A stretch of 5,546 bases of DNA from Gammaproteobacteria bacterium (GTDB lineage Bacteria; Pseudomonadota; Gammaproteobacteria; Steroidobacterales; Steroidobacteraceae), in contig JADLDF010000426.1 of NCBI GenBank assembly GCA_020846815.1, positions 1 through 5,546 of the forward strand, in the 5' to 3' direction. Shown piece by piece: positions 1-5,546 of the stretch (the first letter of the stretch is position 1; each line of letters begins with the position of its first letter). Both the position numbers and the translations under genes were made by a program. The notes below the pieces were generated by a model that searched no databases, had not been told where the DNA came from, and saw nothing but the letters and a program-made list of their open reading frames with translations.

Positions 1-1
1 G

Positions 2-70
2 CGGATGGCAGAGCTTCTGCCGCCTTCGGCGGCAGACTCCCTGTCGGGTAAGATCATCAAGGCAGCATGA
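2..70 (+). CDS. Possible C-terminal end of a protein entering from the left edge (transposase tail?)
   Basis: An open frame runs from the left edge to a TGA at 68-70 and gives about 22 residues ending in GKIIKAA. It contains the string RMAELLPP, which faintly recalls the R-x-x-ELLP motif near the C-terminus of IS66-family TnpC transposases; this comparison is from memory and rests on very few residues. The frame converges on the truncated TonB receptor, with 16 bp between the two stop codons. Other frames across this stretch are also open for part of the way: a second plus frame ends at 49-51, and a minus-strand ATG at 55-57 is open to the edge. The choice of frame is therefore uncertain. What the sequence does show is that this stretch does not encode receptor in any frame. 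Confidence 0.25.
   Translation, partial: RMAELLPPSAADSLSGKIIKAA
16..36. repeat. Perfect 9-bp inverted repeat with 3-nt loop
   Basis: TCTGCCGCC and GGCGGCAGA flank a TTC loop, a very stable GC-rich hairpin. There is no T-run on either side, so it is not a convincing intrinsic terminator. It sits inside the possible plus-strand coding tail at the left edge. It could be a coding coincidence, a transcription-slowing hairpin, or a structural element near the end of a mobile element. Confidence 0.6.
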
Positions 71-86
71 AGAGCAGATCACAGGA

Positions 87-1760
87 CTAAGACGCTAACC
101 TGTCCACGGAACCGGGGCAGCTCCAAACGATGCCGCCGGCCGGCGTGCGGCAGAGGCCCTCGATCGTGACGTTCGGACGCGGGTCGTTGGGATTGAAGCG
201 ATCGCCGGTCGCGACGACGAAGCCGCTGACGTCGCCCTTCTTCTCGTCGGAGGTGTAGCGCACGCCGAGGCTGAGCTTCAGGGCGTCGGTGAACTTGAAG
301 CCGACCTGGCCGAAGCCCGCGTAATTGTTGATCTCGCCGTTGTTCACCCAGCGATTCTCGCCGCTGAGCGTGGAGAGTGGATTGTTGCCGCCGGTCAACA
401 CGGCGCCGAGGAAGTTCTCGCCGATGAAGCGATCGACCTTGTCGATCTGATCGGCCTTGTAGTATGCGCCGACGATCCACTCCCAGCGGCTGCTCTCGTC
501 GCTGGAGGTCAGGCGCAGCTCCTGGCTGAACTGCTTGACGTCCGCATACTCGTTGACCGGCTGCGCGAACAGGAACTGGCCGTTGTTGGAGGTCGCCGGC
601 CGGGTCGAGGAGTAGCGCGAGTTGACGAAGGCCATGTACTGCTGCCAGCGCGCGATGCTCCAGTTCAGAGCCTCGGGACCGGCACCGGTCTGATCGTAGA
701 GCTGGCCGCTCGAGCCGTCGCGGTACGCCGTCAGCGAGTTGAACGTGAACGCGCTGCCCCGCCACTCGATATCGAGCACGGCGCCGAAGGCATCGCGCTC
801 CATGAACTGCTGGGTCGGCGTCGTGTCGCCGGCGTACTGGACGCTCTGCGCGACGTTCTGCCGCGGATCGGTGAGACCCAAGAAGGCGCGCAGATTGCTC
901 CACGGCCGCGTGCAGTTGCTGCGCAGGTAGCTGGTCTCGCACTGGACCGTGCCGCCGTCGACCGCGACGACGTTGATGCCATTGGTCTCGTCTTTGTTGT
1001 AGTCGAGCGCGAGCCGCGTCCGCCAGGCGGAGCCGTCCGGCGCGAACAGCAACTGGGCGCGCGCCTGGAAGGACTCGAGGTCCTCGACCTCGCGGTTGTG
1101 CAGCACGTCCTTGGCGTAGCCGTCGTGATTGCGCAGCTGAAATGAGAGACGACCCGCGAGTGCGTCCGTGAGACCACCGTTGACGTGACCCGAGAGCAGC
1201 GTCGAGCTGTAGTTGCCATAGGAGCCGAGAATGGCGCCGGAATTCTCGAAGCTCGGCCTGGCGGTGATTACGCTGAGCGCACCGCCGACGACGTTCTTGC
1301 CGAGCAGCACACCCTGCGGTCCGCGGATGATTTCGACGCGTTCGAGGTCGTAGAAATCGTAGTTCAGGTCGCCGGTGCGCCCCATGTAGACACCGTCGAC
1401 GAAGGTGCCGATCGATGGATCGGCCGAGGGCGAGTCGAGCCGCGTGTTGGCGATGCCGCGGACGTTCAGTTCGACGTCGAGCGGAGTGCCGGCGGTCAGC
1501 GAGAACGCGGGCACGTTGGCCGCGAGGTCGTTGACCGTGAAGACCTTGCTGTCCTGCAGCGCCTCGCCCGTATACGCGGTGATCGCGACGGGCGTCGTCT
1601 GCAGCGAAGTCTCACGACGTTGCGCGGTGACGACGATTTCCTCCAGCCCTCCCTGGGCCAGAGCCGGCGGTCCTGCCGACAGCGCCGCGATGGTTGAGAC
1701 GAACGCACAGACCGTCGAAACGGCTGCGCGACCTGAAACGACAGTCCGACTGCGAATCAT
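87..1760 (-). CDS. TonB-dependent outer-membrane receptor, C-terminally truncated (557 aa)
   Basis: TonB-dependent receptors import scarce or bulky substrates across the outer membrane using the TonB-ExbBD proton-motive system. Residues 1-35 are a signal peptide (hydrophobic core, cleavage likely after ALA35). A TonB-box-like LEEIVVTAQRR follows at 39-49. The plug domain spans about 50-170, with the signatures VRGI (100-103), GTFVDGVYMGR (118-128) and VEIIRGPQGVLLGKNVVGGA (142-161). Barrel strands start near 175. Cys pairs 274/283 and 537/548 look like extracellular-loop disulfides. The family normally has about 700-800 residues ending in a terminal aromatic; this protein stops at 557 in SVDRLAS, so roughly 200 residues of barrel are missing. 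No frame in bases 1-86 continues it. The ATG at 1760 was chosen because GAGAGGGGG lies 5 nt upstream and the signal peptide begins there; the 79-residue extension to 1997 would overlap the SDR gene. It is probably non-functional as a pore. The substrate is unknown; the neighbours suggest an aromatic or polycyclic carboxylate. Confidence 0.9.
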   Translation of the reverse strand: MIRSRTVVSGRAAVSTVCAFVSTIAALSAGPPALAQGGLEEIVVTAQRRETSLQTTPVAITAYTGEALQDSKVFTVNDLAANVPAFSLTAGTPLDVELNVRGIANTRLDSPSADPSIGTFVDGVYMGRTGDLNYDFYDLERVEIIRGPQGVLLGKNVVGGALSVITARPSFENSGAILGSYGNYSSTLLSGHVNGGLTDALAGRLSFQLRNHDGYAKDVLHNREVEDLESFQARAQLLFAPDGSAWRTRLALDYNKDETNGINVVAVDGGTVQCETSYLRSNCTRPWSNLRAFLGLTDPRQNVAQSVQYAGDTTPTQQFMERDAFGAVLDIEWRGSAFTFNSLTAYRDGSSGQLYDQTGAGPEALNWSIARWQQYMAFVNSRYSSTRPATSNNGQFLFAQPVNEYADVKQFSQELRLTSSDESSRWEWIVGAYYKADQIDKVDRFIGENFLGAVLTGGNNPLSTLSGENRWVNNGEINNYAGFGQVGFKFTDALKLSLGVRYTSDEKKGDVSGFVVATGDRFNPNDPRPNVTIEGLCRTPAGGIVWSCPGSVDRLAS

Positions 1761-1765
1761 CTTAG

Positions 1766-1811
1766 CCCCCTCTCGAAACTTTGTGATACTGGGTGCGTTG
1801 CGCGGTAGCAA
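1766..1811 (-). promoter_or_regulatory. Candidate sigma-70 promoter and Shine-Dalgarno site for the TonB receptor
   Basis: On the minus strand, TTGCTA (1806-1811) and TATCAC (1783-1788) are separated by 17 bp. Each matches the -35 and -10 consensus at four of six positions. Transcription would start near 1776, giving a very short leader, and GAGAGGGGG (1766-1774) lies 5 nt before the ATG. The site falls in the 85-bp gap between the SDR stop and the receptor start, so the receptor may be transcribed independently as well as by read-through. Only a short GCC-TTC-GGC stem followed after a few bases by five Ts is seen after the SDR stop, too weak to call a terminator. Confidence 0.4.
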
Positions 1812-1845
1812 CACAGTGTCGCTTGCGTAAAAAGACTGCCGAAGG

Positions 1846-2787
1846 CTATCCCGCGACCGGCTTACCCGCAGGCCCCCGCTCACCGGCGACCTGGTGAAAA
1901 TCGCCGAAGGCCTGCAGCGCATCGGCGAATTCCCTGCAGATGCCCGGCACCACGAGCGGCGCTGCGATACCGGGCACGCACTCCTTTTGCAGTGCATACA
2001 CAGCGGCGGGAAAAACCGGCGCGAGCTCGACCGTGGCCGCGCGGCGTGCCCAGCCGAGGCCGACGACGATGACCTCGCCGTTGACCCGCGAGCGCGAATC
2101 GACCAGCGCGCCGACCAGCGGCGCGACCAGTTCGGGCGACATCGCCTCGCGCGGCAGCTCGGCGAGATGGGCCTCGGTCATGCGCGTCGCGGCATACGGT
2201 GCGATCGCATTGCAGTAGATGTCGCGGGGCGCGCCCTCGGCCGCCAGGCTGCGCGCCAGACCGATCAGTGCCGCCTTCGACGCGGCGTAGGCCGAGAGGC
2301 CGTGCAGTCCGTGCAGCCCGGCCGAGGACGTCGATACCAGGATCCGGCCATGACCGGCCGCGCGCATCGGCCCCCAGGCCGCGTGAGTCACCTGCAGCGT
2401 GCCGAAGAAGTTGGTCTCGAAGATCGCGCGGAATTCGTCGAGGCCGATACGGTGGAACGGCGCATGCTGGTCCACGCCCGCGTTGTTGACGAGTGCGTCG
2501 AGCCGTCCCCATTGCTCGAGCGCGCGGGCGACCATGCGCTCGCCCGCGCCCGGTGCGCAGACGTCCTCATAGTCGGCGACCGCCTCGCCACCGGCGGCAT
2601 GGATCTCCGCGACGACACGGTCGGCACTGCCCCGCCGCGCCGCGTCGACCTCGCGGCGGCGGTTGTTGACGAGCACGCGCAGCCCGCTGCGCGCTAGATG
2701 CAGCGCGTACGCGCGTCCGAGACCGGCACCGGCGCCAGTGACGATCGCCACCCGCCCACCACCCTCCTGTGGATGCTTGACCGTCAC
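1846..2787 (-). CDS. SDR oxidoreductase, MFE-2-type (3R)-hydroxyacyl-CoA dehydrogenase-like (313 aa)
   Basis: A classical-type SDR, expected to be cytoplasmic and NAD(P)-dependent. The Rossmann motif TGAGAGLG is at 17-24, NNAG at 101-104, a likely tetrad Asn at 126, catalytic Ser154, and Tyr167-x3-Lys171 (YAASK). The segment GRVAIVTGAGAGLGRAYAL, the inserted stretch before ADRVVAEI (55-62), CNAIAP (192-197), PELVAPLV (218-225) and GLGW (243-246) all match the dehydrogenase domain of peroxisomal multifunctional enzyme 2 and its bacterial stand-alone relatives. Those enzymes oxidise (3R)-hydroxyacyl-CoA during beta-oxidation of branched or steroid side chains. The Asp that usually follows VVN and binds the NAD ribose is Asn42 here, followed by three Arg, which suggests NADP preference. 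Residues 250-313 form a C-terminal extension like that of MFE-2. The GTG start at 2787 is supported by GAGAGG with 10 nt between its end and the start. It lies upstream of the receptor on the same strand and is divergent from the ligase operon. Family is sure; substrate is inferred. Confidence 0.92.
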   Translation of the reverse strand: MTVKHPQEGGGRVAIVTGAGAGLGRAYALHLARSGLRVLVNNRRREVDAARRGSADRVVAEIHAAGGEAVADYEDVCAPGAGERMVARALEQWGRLDALVNNAGVDQHAPFHRIGLDEFRAIFETNFFGTLQVTHAAWGPMRAAGHGRILVSTSSAGLHGLHGLSAYAASKAALIGLARSLAAEGAPRDIYCNAIAPYAATRMTEAHLAELPREAMSPELVAPLVGALVDSRSRVNGEVIVVGLGWARRAATVELAPVFPAAVYALQKECVPGIAAPLVVPGICREFADALQAFGDFHQVAGERGPAGKPVAG

Positions 2788-2873
2788 GGCGTTTCCTCTC
2801 AGTCTTGAAGGACCACGTCAGTCTCGTAGAGCAAGTCTCGAGACCCTAGCACGGCCGGAGGGGATTGGCAGCG
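2788..2873. promoter_or_regulatory. Divergent intergenic control region with palindrome GTCTCGAGAC
   Basis: This 86-bp stretch separates the minus-strand SDR from the plus-strand operon, so it should hold both promoters. It contains a perfect 10-bp palindrome GTCTCGAGAC at 2835-2844. A further GTCTCG copy at 2821-2826 pairs as an inverted repeat with CGAGAC at 2839-2844 across a 12-nt spacer. AGTCT occurs three times (2801, 2820, 2834). This arrangement fits an operator for a dimeric repressor, but no regulator gene is in the window and the family cannot be told. A possible plus-strand -35 (TTGAAG, 2805-2810) lacks a good -10 partner, so no promoter is assigned. Confidence 0.45.
2856..2863 (+). 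promoter_or_regulatory. Shine-Dalgarno site deciding the start of the NTF2-like gene
   Basis: CGGAGGGG ends 10 nt before the ATG at 2874 but only 1 nt before an in-frame TTG at 2865. The TTG is too close to be used, so the ATG at 2874 is preferred, even though the spacing is slightly long. Confidence 0.65.
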
Positions 2874-3416
2874 ATGACGACGGAATCACGGTACGACCCC
2901 GCCCGCCTCGAGCGGCTGCTCACCCGCGACGAGATCCGCAAAGTGCTCGCGCGGTATGCACGCGGGGTCGACCGGGCCGACGGCCCGCTGCTGAAGTCCT
3001 GCTACCACCCGGACGCGATCGAGGAGCACGGCGGCAACTATGCCGGCAACGCGCACGAATACGTCGACGGTGCGATACCACGGATCCGCACCATGGGCGC
3101 GACGCAGCACCTGCTAGGCACCAGTCACATCGAGCTCGACGGCGACGTCGCCTGGGTCGAGACTTACATCCTGACCTTCGCACGCTTCGCGCAGCCCGAC
3201 GGCGGCAGCCTCGATACGTTCACCGGTGGCCGCCTCGTCGACCGCTTCGAGCGTCGCGGCGGCGTCTGGAAGATCGCGCACCGCCGCACGGTGTTCGACT
3301 GGAACTGCGACCAGCCCTCGAGCGAGGGCTGGTGCAACGGGCTGTTCGATCCCGCGAAGCCGGGCATGCATCTCGGCCGCAAGGGCGCATCGGACGCGTC
3401 TTACGAGCGGTTCTGA
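2874..3416 (+). CDS. NTF2/SnoaL-like cone-fold protein, putative dehydratase/isomerase (180 aa)
   Basis: The length and pattern match the SnoaL_4 branch of the NTF2-like superfamily, which includes scytalone dehydratase, LinA and bile-acid 7-alpha-dehydratase relatives. An N-terminal helix contains IRKVLARYARGVDRAD (21-36), followed by SCYHPDAIEEHGG (42-54), QHLLGTSHIELDGDVAWVET (78-97) and a C-terminal VWKIAHRRTVFDW (131-143). Asp33 and His79 align by position with the Asp-His pair used in scytalone dehydratase and LinA; Tyr44 and His136 could also line the pocket. There is no signal peptide or membrane segment. It is the first gene of the plus operon, with 10 bp to the ligase gene, so it probably acts on a metabolite of that pathway (water elimination or addition, or isomerisation). 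Many family members have no known activity, so the reaction is inference. Confidence 0.85.
   Translation: MTTESRYDPARLERLLTRDEIRKVLARYARGVDRADGPLLKSCYHPDAIEEHGGNYAGNAHEYVDGAIPRIRTMGATQHLLGTSHIELDGDVAWVETYILTFARFAQPDGGSLDTFTGGRLVDRFERRGGVWKIAHRRTVFDWNCDQPSSEGWCNGLFDPAKPGMHLGRKGASDASYERF
3311..3332. repeat. Perfect inverted repeat inside the NTF2-like gene
   Basis: CCAGCCCTCG and CGAGGGCTGG flank a 2-nt AG centre. As RNA this is a 9-bp stem with a GAGC loop. It encodes DQPSSEGW in the protein. There is no T-run, so it is not a terminator. It may be coincidence in GC-rich coding DNA. Confidence 0.7.
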
Positions 3417-3426
3417 GAGAGGCGCC

Positions 3427-5232
3427 ATGAGCCAGCCCGCCGCCCCCTTCCGCGAAACTTTCTTCCCGTCGGCCGAAATGCGTGTCGAGCGACGTGCCGA
3501 CGGCTGCGTGCTGCTGACGCCCGTGGTCGAGCTCGAGCCCCATGTCGCGAACCTGCCCGCCGAGCTCGCCACCCAGGCCGCGCGCCAGCCCGGTCGCGTC
3601 TACTTGGCCGAAAGGCCGGCGCCCGGCGCGCCGTGGCGGACCCAGACCTACGCCGAACTGAAGCGCGGCACCGACGCGGTCGCGCAGTGGCTGCTCGATC
3701 GCCGCATCGCGCCCGGCCGGTCGATCCTGATCCTCTCGGGCAACTCGATCGCGCATGCGACGCTGAAATACGGCGCGATGGCCGCGCGCGTGCCCGCCTG
3801 CCCGGTCAGCGTCAACTACTCGCTGATGCCGGGCGACTTCGGCCGGCTGCGACACGTCGTGTCGCTGATCCGGCCGGCCATGGTGTTCGCCGAGCAGGCC
3901 GCGACCTTCCGCCGCGCGCTCGAGACCGTCGACTTCGGCGATGCGGTCCTGGTCACCGACGACCCGGCCACCCTGTCGCGGCCGGCGGTTGCATGGCGCG
4001 AGCTGCTGGCGACCGTGCCGACGCCGGCCGTCGCGCGCTCGATCGCCGCGATCGCACCCGACGAGCTCTCGACCTACATGCTGACCTCGGGCTCGACCAG
4101 CCTGCCCAAGGCCGTGATCCAGACTCAGCGGATGCTGGCCTCGAACCTCGCGCAGGGACGCCAGGTGCTCGGCACGACTGCCGGCTGGAGCGATGTGATG
4201 CTCGACTGGCTGCCCTGGAACCACGTCTCCGGCGCCTACACGCTCATGGGCACGCTGACCAGCGGCGGCACACTGTACATCGACGGCGGCCGGCCGGTTC
4301 CGGGCCAGTTCGCAGAGTCGCTGCGCAACCTGAAGGAAGTCGCGCCCAAGTTCTACGTCAACGTGCCCATCGGCTACGCGATGCTCGCCGACGCGCTGGA
4401 GCAGGACGACCAACTGCGCCGCCGCTTTTTCGCGAACCTGCAGCTTGCGCTCTACGGCGGCGCCGGCCTGCCGCAGGCGCTCTACGATCGCTTCCAGCAG
4501 CTCGCGGTCGACACGATCGGCCGCCGGATCTTCTTCACTACCGGCTACGGCGCGACCGAGACCTCCTCGGGCTGCATGGCGATCTATTTCCCGACCGAGG
4601 CCGTCGGCATCGGACTGCCGATGCCCGGCCTCACGACCAAGCTCGTGCCCGACGGCGAGCGCTACGAGGTGCGGCTGCGCGGTCCCATGATCACGCCGGG
4701 CTACCTGGGCAACGACGACGCGAACCGCGGCCTCTTCGACGAGGAGGGTTTCTATCGCACCGGCGATACCGCGCAGTTCCACGATCCGGCCGACGTCTCC
4801 AGGGGGCTGAAGTTCGCGGGTCGGCTCGCCGAGCAGTTCAAGCTCGCCACGGGCACCTGGGTCCCGGGCGGCCGGCTGCGCGCCGAGTTCCTCGAAGCCT
4901 TCGCGCCGCTGATCTCCGAGGTGCTGGTCTGCGGCGAGCACCGTGACTACGTCGCGATGCTCGCCTGGCCGAAGTCGCGCGACGAGGGCGCGACGCCGGC
5001 CGCCGAGCTGTCGCAGCGTCTGGCGGCGTTCAATGCGGGCCGCAGCTCGAGCGAGCGCGTCGAACGGCTGCTGCTGCTCACCGAGCCGCCCAGCATCGAC
5101 CAGCACGAAGTCTCGGACAAGGGCTCGATCAACCAGCGCGTCGCGATCGCGCGCCGCGCGGCCGACGTCGAACGGCTTTACGCGGCGCGGCCGGATCCGG
5201 CCATCGTGCCGCCGGCGGCAGGACCCGCCTGA
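3427..5232 (+). CDS. Acyl-CoA ligase of the feruloyl-CoA synthase type (ANL superfamily, 601 aa)
   Basis: ATP- and CoA-dependent ligase that would activate a carboxylate through an acyl-adenylate. Motifs in order: P-loop LTSGSTSLPKAV (219-230), LPWNH (262-266), GYGATE (373-378), the YRTGD hinge-region Asp motif (443-447), GRLAEQFKLATGTWV (465-479), and SDKGSINQR (563-571), with Lys565 in the place of the catalytic A10 lysine. The segments FKLATGTWV and PPSID...DKGSINQR are typical of feruloyl-CoA synthases rather than fatty-acid ligases, and the length fits that family. One oddity is Ser225, where the P-loop usually has Gly (TSGSTG). The ATG at 3427 follows the upstream TGA by 10 bp and has GAGAGG 4 nt before it; an in-frame extension to 3226 would lie inside the preceding gene. 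No feruloyl-CoA hydratase/aldolase or vanillin dehydrogenase gene lies next to it, so ferulate itself is not assured as substrate; other arylpropenoic or polycyclic carboxylates are possible. Confidence 0.92.
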   Translation: MSQPAAPFRETFFPSAEMRVERRADGCVLLTPVVELEPHVANLPAELATQAARQPGRVYLAERPAPGAPWRTQTYAELKRGTDAVAQWLLDRRIAPGRSILILSGNSIAHATLKYGAMAARVPACPVSVNYSLMPGDFGRLRHVVSLIRPAMVFAEQAATFRRALETVDFGDAVLVTDDPATLSRPAVAWRELLATVPTPAVARSIAAIAPDELSTYMLTSGSTSLPKAVIQTQRMLASNLAQGRQVLGTTAGWSDVMLDWLPWNHVSGAYTLMGTLTSGGTLYIDGGRPVPGQFAESLRNLKEVAPKFYVNVPIGYAMLADALEQDDQLRRRFFANLQLALYGGAGLPQALYDRFQQLAVDTIGRRIFFTTGYGATETSSGCMAIYFPTEAVGIGLPMPGLTTKLVPDGERYEVRLRGPMITPGYLGNDDANRGLFDEEGFYRTGDTAQFHDPADVSRGLKFAGRLAEQFKLATGTWVPGGRLRAEFLEAFAPLISEVLVCGEHRDYVAMLAWPKSRDEGATPAAELSQRLAAFNAGRSSSERVERLLLLTEPPSIDQHEVSDKGSINQRVAIARRAADVERLYAARPDPAIVPPAAGPA

Positions 5233-5256
5233 GCGGTTCTTTGAGGAGTGCGAGGC

Positions 5257-5546
5257 ATGGAGATCAAGGGTTGTGTCGCGATCGTGACCGGCGGCAACCG
5301 CGGCATCGGCGAGGCCTTCGTCCGCGAGCTGCTGGCCGCAGGCGCGCGCAAAGTCTATGTCGGCAGCCGCGATCCGCGCGCGGCGGCACATCTGGTCGCG
5401 GCCGCGCCGCAGCACTGCGTCGCGGTGGAGCTCGACGTCACGGACGGCGCCGAGGTCGAAGCGGCCGCGCGCCTCTGCACCGACGTCGACCTCGTGGTCA
5501 ACAATGCCGGCCTGTTTGCCAACCAGCGGCTGATCGGCGCGCCGGA
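5257..5546 (+). CDS. Classical SDR oxidoreductase, 5' part (runs off the window)
   Basis: The first 96 residues of a classical SDR are present. The Rossmann motif TGGNRGIG is at 11-18, VGSRDP (35-40) ends beta-2, LDV (59-61) contacts the adenine, and NNAG is at 82-85. Arg38 after beta-2, with no Asp at that place, suggests NADP(H) use. The catalytic Ser/Tyr/Lys lie beyond the window. The ATG at 5257 is preceded by GAGGAG (5243-5248) with 8 nt spacing. The gene follows the ligase by 24 bp on the same strand and is surely co-transcribed. It is not close to the other SDR of the window, whose glycine motif and N-terminal half differ, so it is not a recent duplicate. The substrate is unknown; it would act on a hydroxyl or keto group of a pathway intermediate. 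Confidence 0.9.
   Translation, partial: MEIKGCVAIVTGGNRGIGEAFVRELLAAGARKVYVGSRDPRAAAHLVAAAPQHCVAVELDVTDGAEVEAAARLCTDVDLVVNNAGLFANQRLIGAP

Noticed and set aside
1..57. Minus-strand frame from an ATG at 55-57 open to the window edge
   Set aside because: There is no Shine-Dalgarno site, it is only 19 codons, has no recognisable family sequence, and competes with plus-strand frames in the same bases.
1818..1848. Possible terminator after the minus-strand SDR (GCC-TTC-GGC then five Ts)
   Set aside because: The stem is only 3 bp and is separated from the T-run, so it is too weak to support a terminator.
1761..1997. 79-residue N-terminal extension of the TonB receptor
   Set aside because: It would overlap the SDR coding end, lacks receptor-like sequence, and would bury the signal peptide. 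The ATG at 1760 has a strong Shine-Dalgarno site.
1185..2697. Several plus-strand open frames opposite the receptor and SDR genes
   Set aside because: Compositional shadows: Arg/Ala/Asp-rich translations without motifs, antisense to well-supported genes.
3226..3426. In-frame upstream extension of the CoA ligase
   Set aside because: It lies within the NTF2-like gene in another frame, is Ser/Ala/Arg-rich low-complexity sequence, and the ATG at 3427 has a good ribosome site.
3220..5415. 731-residue minus-strand open frame opposite the ligase gene
   Set aside because: It is antisense to a clearly conserved ligase. Its translation is low-complexity, rich in Arg, Gly and Asp, with no family motifs. 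Long antisense frames are expected in GC-rich DNA.

Overview
The window looks like part of a chromosome from a GC-rich, Gram-negative proteobacterium. The evidence is a TonB-dependent outer-membrane receptor, strong G/C preference at third codon positions throughout, and clear Shine-Dalgarno sites. The receptor's TonB-box and plug style, together with the enzymes around it, recalls the catabolic clusters of sphingomonad-like or Steroidobacter/Nevskia-like bacteria. That is an impression from family knowledge; the genus cannot be read from the sequence.

Layout. Bases 1-86 hold no TonB-receptor sequence. They carry a possible C-terminal end of a plus-strand protein and a strong hairpin, and may be the edge of an insertion element (IS66-like ends are a tentative guess). 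On the minus strand follow a TonB-dependent receptor whose C-terminal barrel is missing (87-1760) and, upstream of it, a short-chain dehydrogenase/reductase (SDR) resembling the (3R)-hydroxyacyl-CoA dehydrogenase domain of multifunctional enzyme type 2 (1846-2787). An 86-bp divergent intergenic region with a perfect palindrome (2835-2844) separates these from a plus-strand operon: an NTF2/SnoaL-like small protein (2874-3416), an acyl-CoA ligase of the feruloyl-CoA synthase type (3427-5232), and a second SDR that runs off the window (5257-5546). Gaps in the plus operon are 10 and 24 bp, each with a Shine-Dalgarno site.

How the genes may work together (inference). The receptor would import a bulky, scarce carboxylate across the outer membrane. 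The ligase would activate it to a CoA thioester. The NTF2-like protein could act as a dehydratase, hydratase or isomerase, and the two SDRs could oxidise or reduce hydroxyl/keto groups, giving a CoA-dependent side-chain or ring degradation route. The enoyl-CoA hydratase/aldolase and vanillin dehydrogenase that accompany genuine ferulate pathways are not visible here, so the substrate is open. The receptor's truncation suggests that uptake through this locus is lost or taken over by another receptor.
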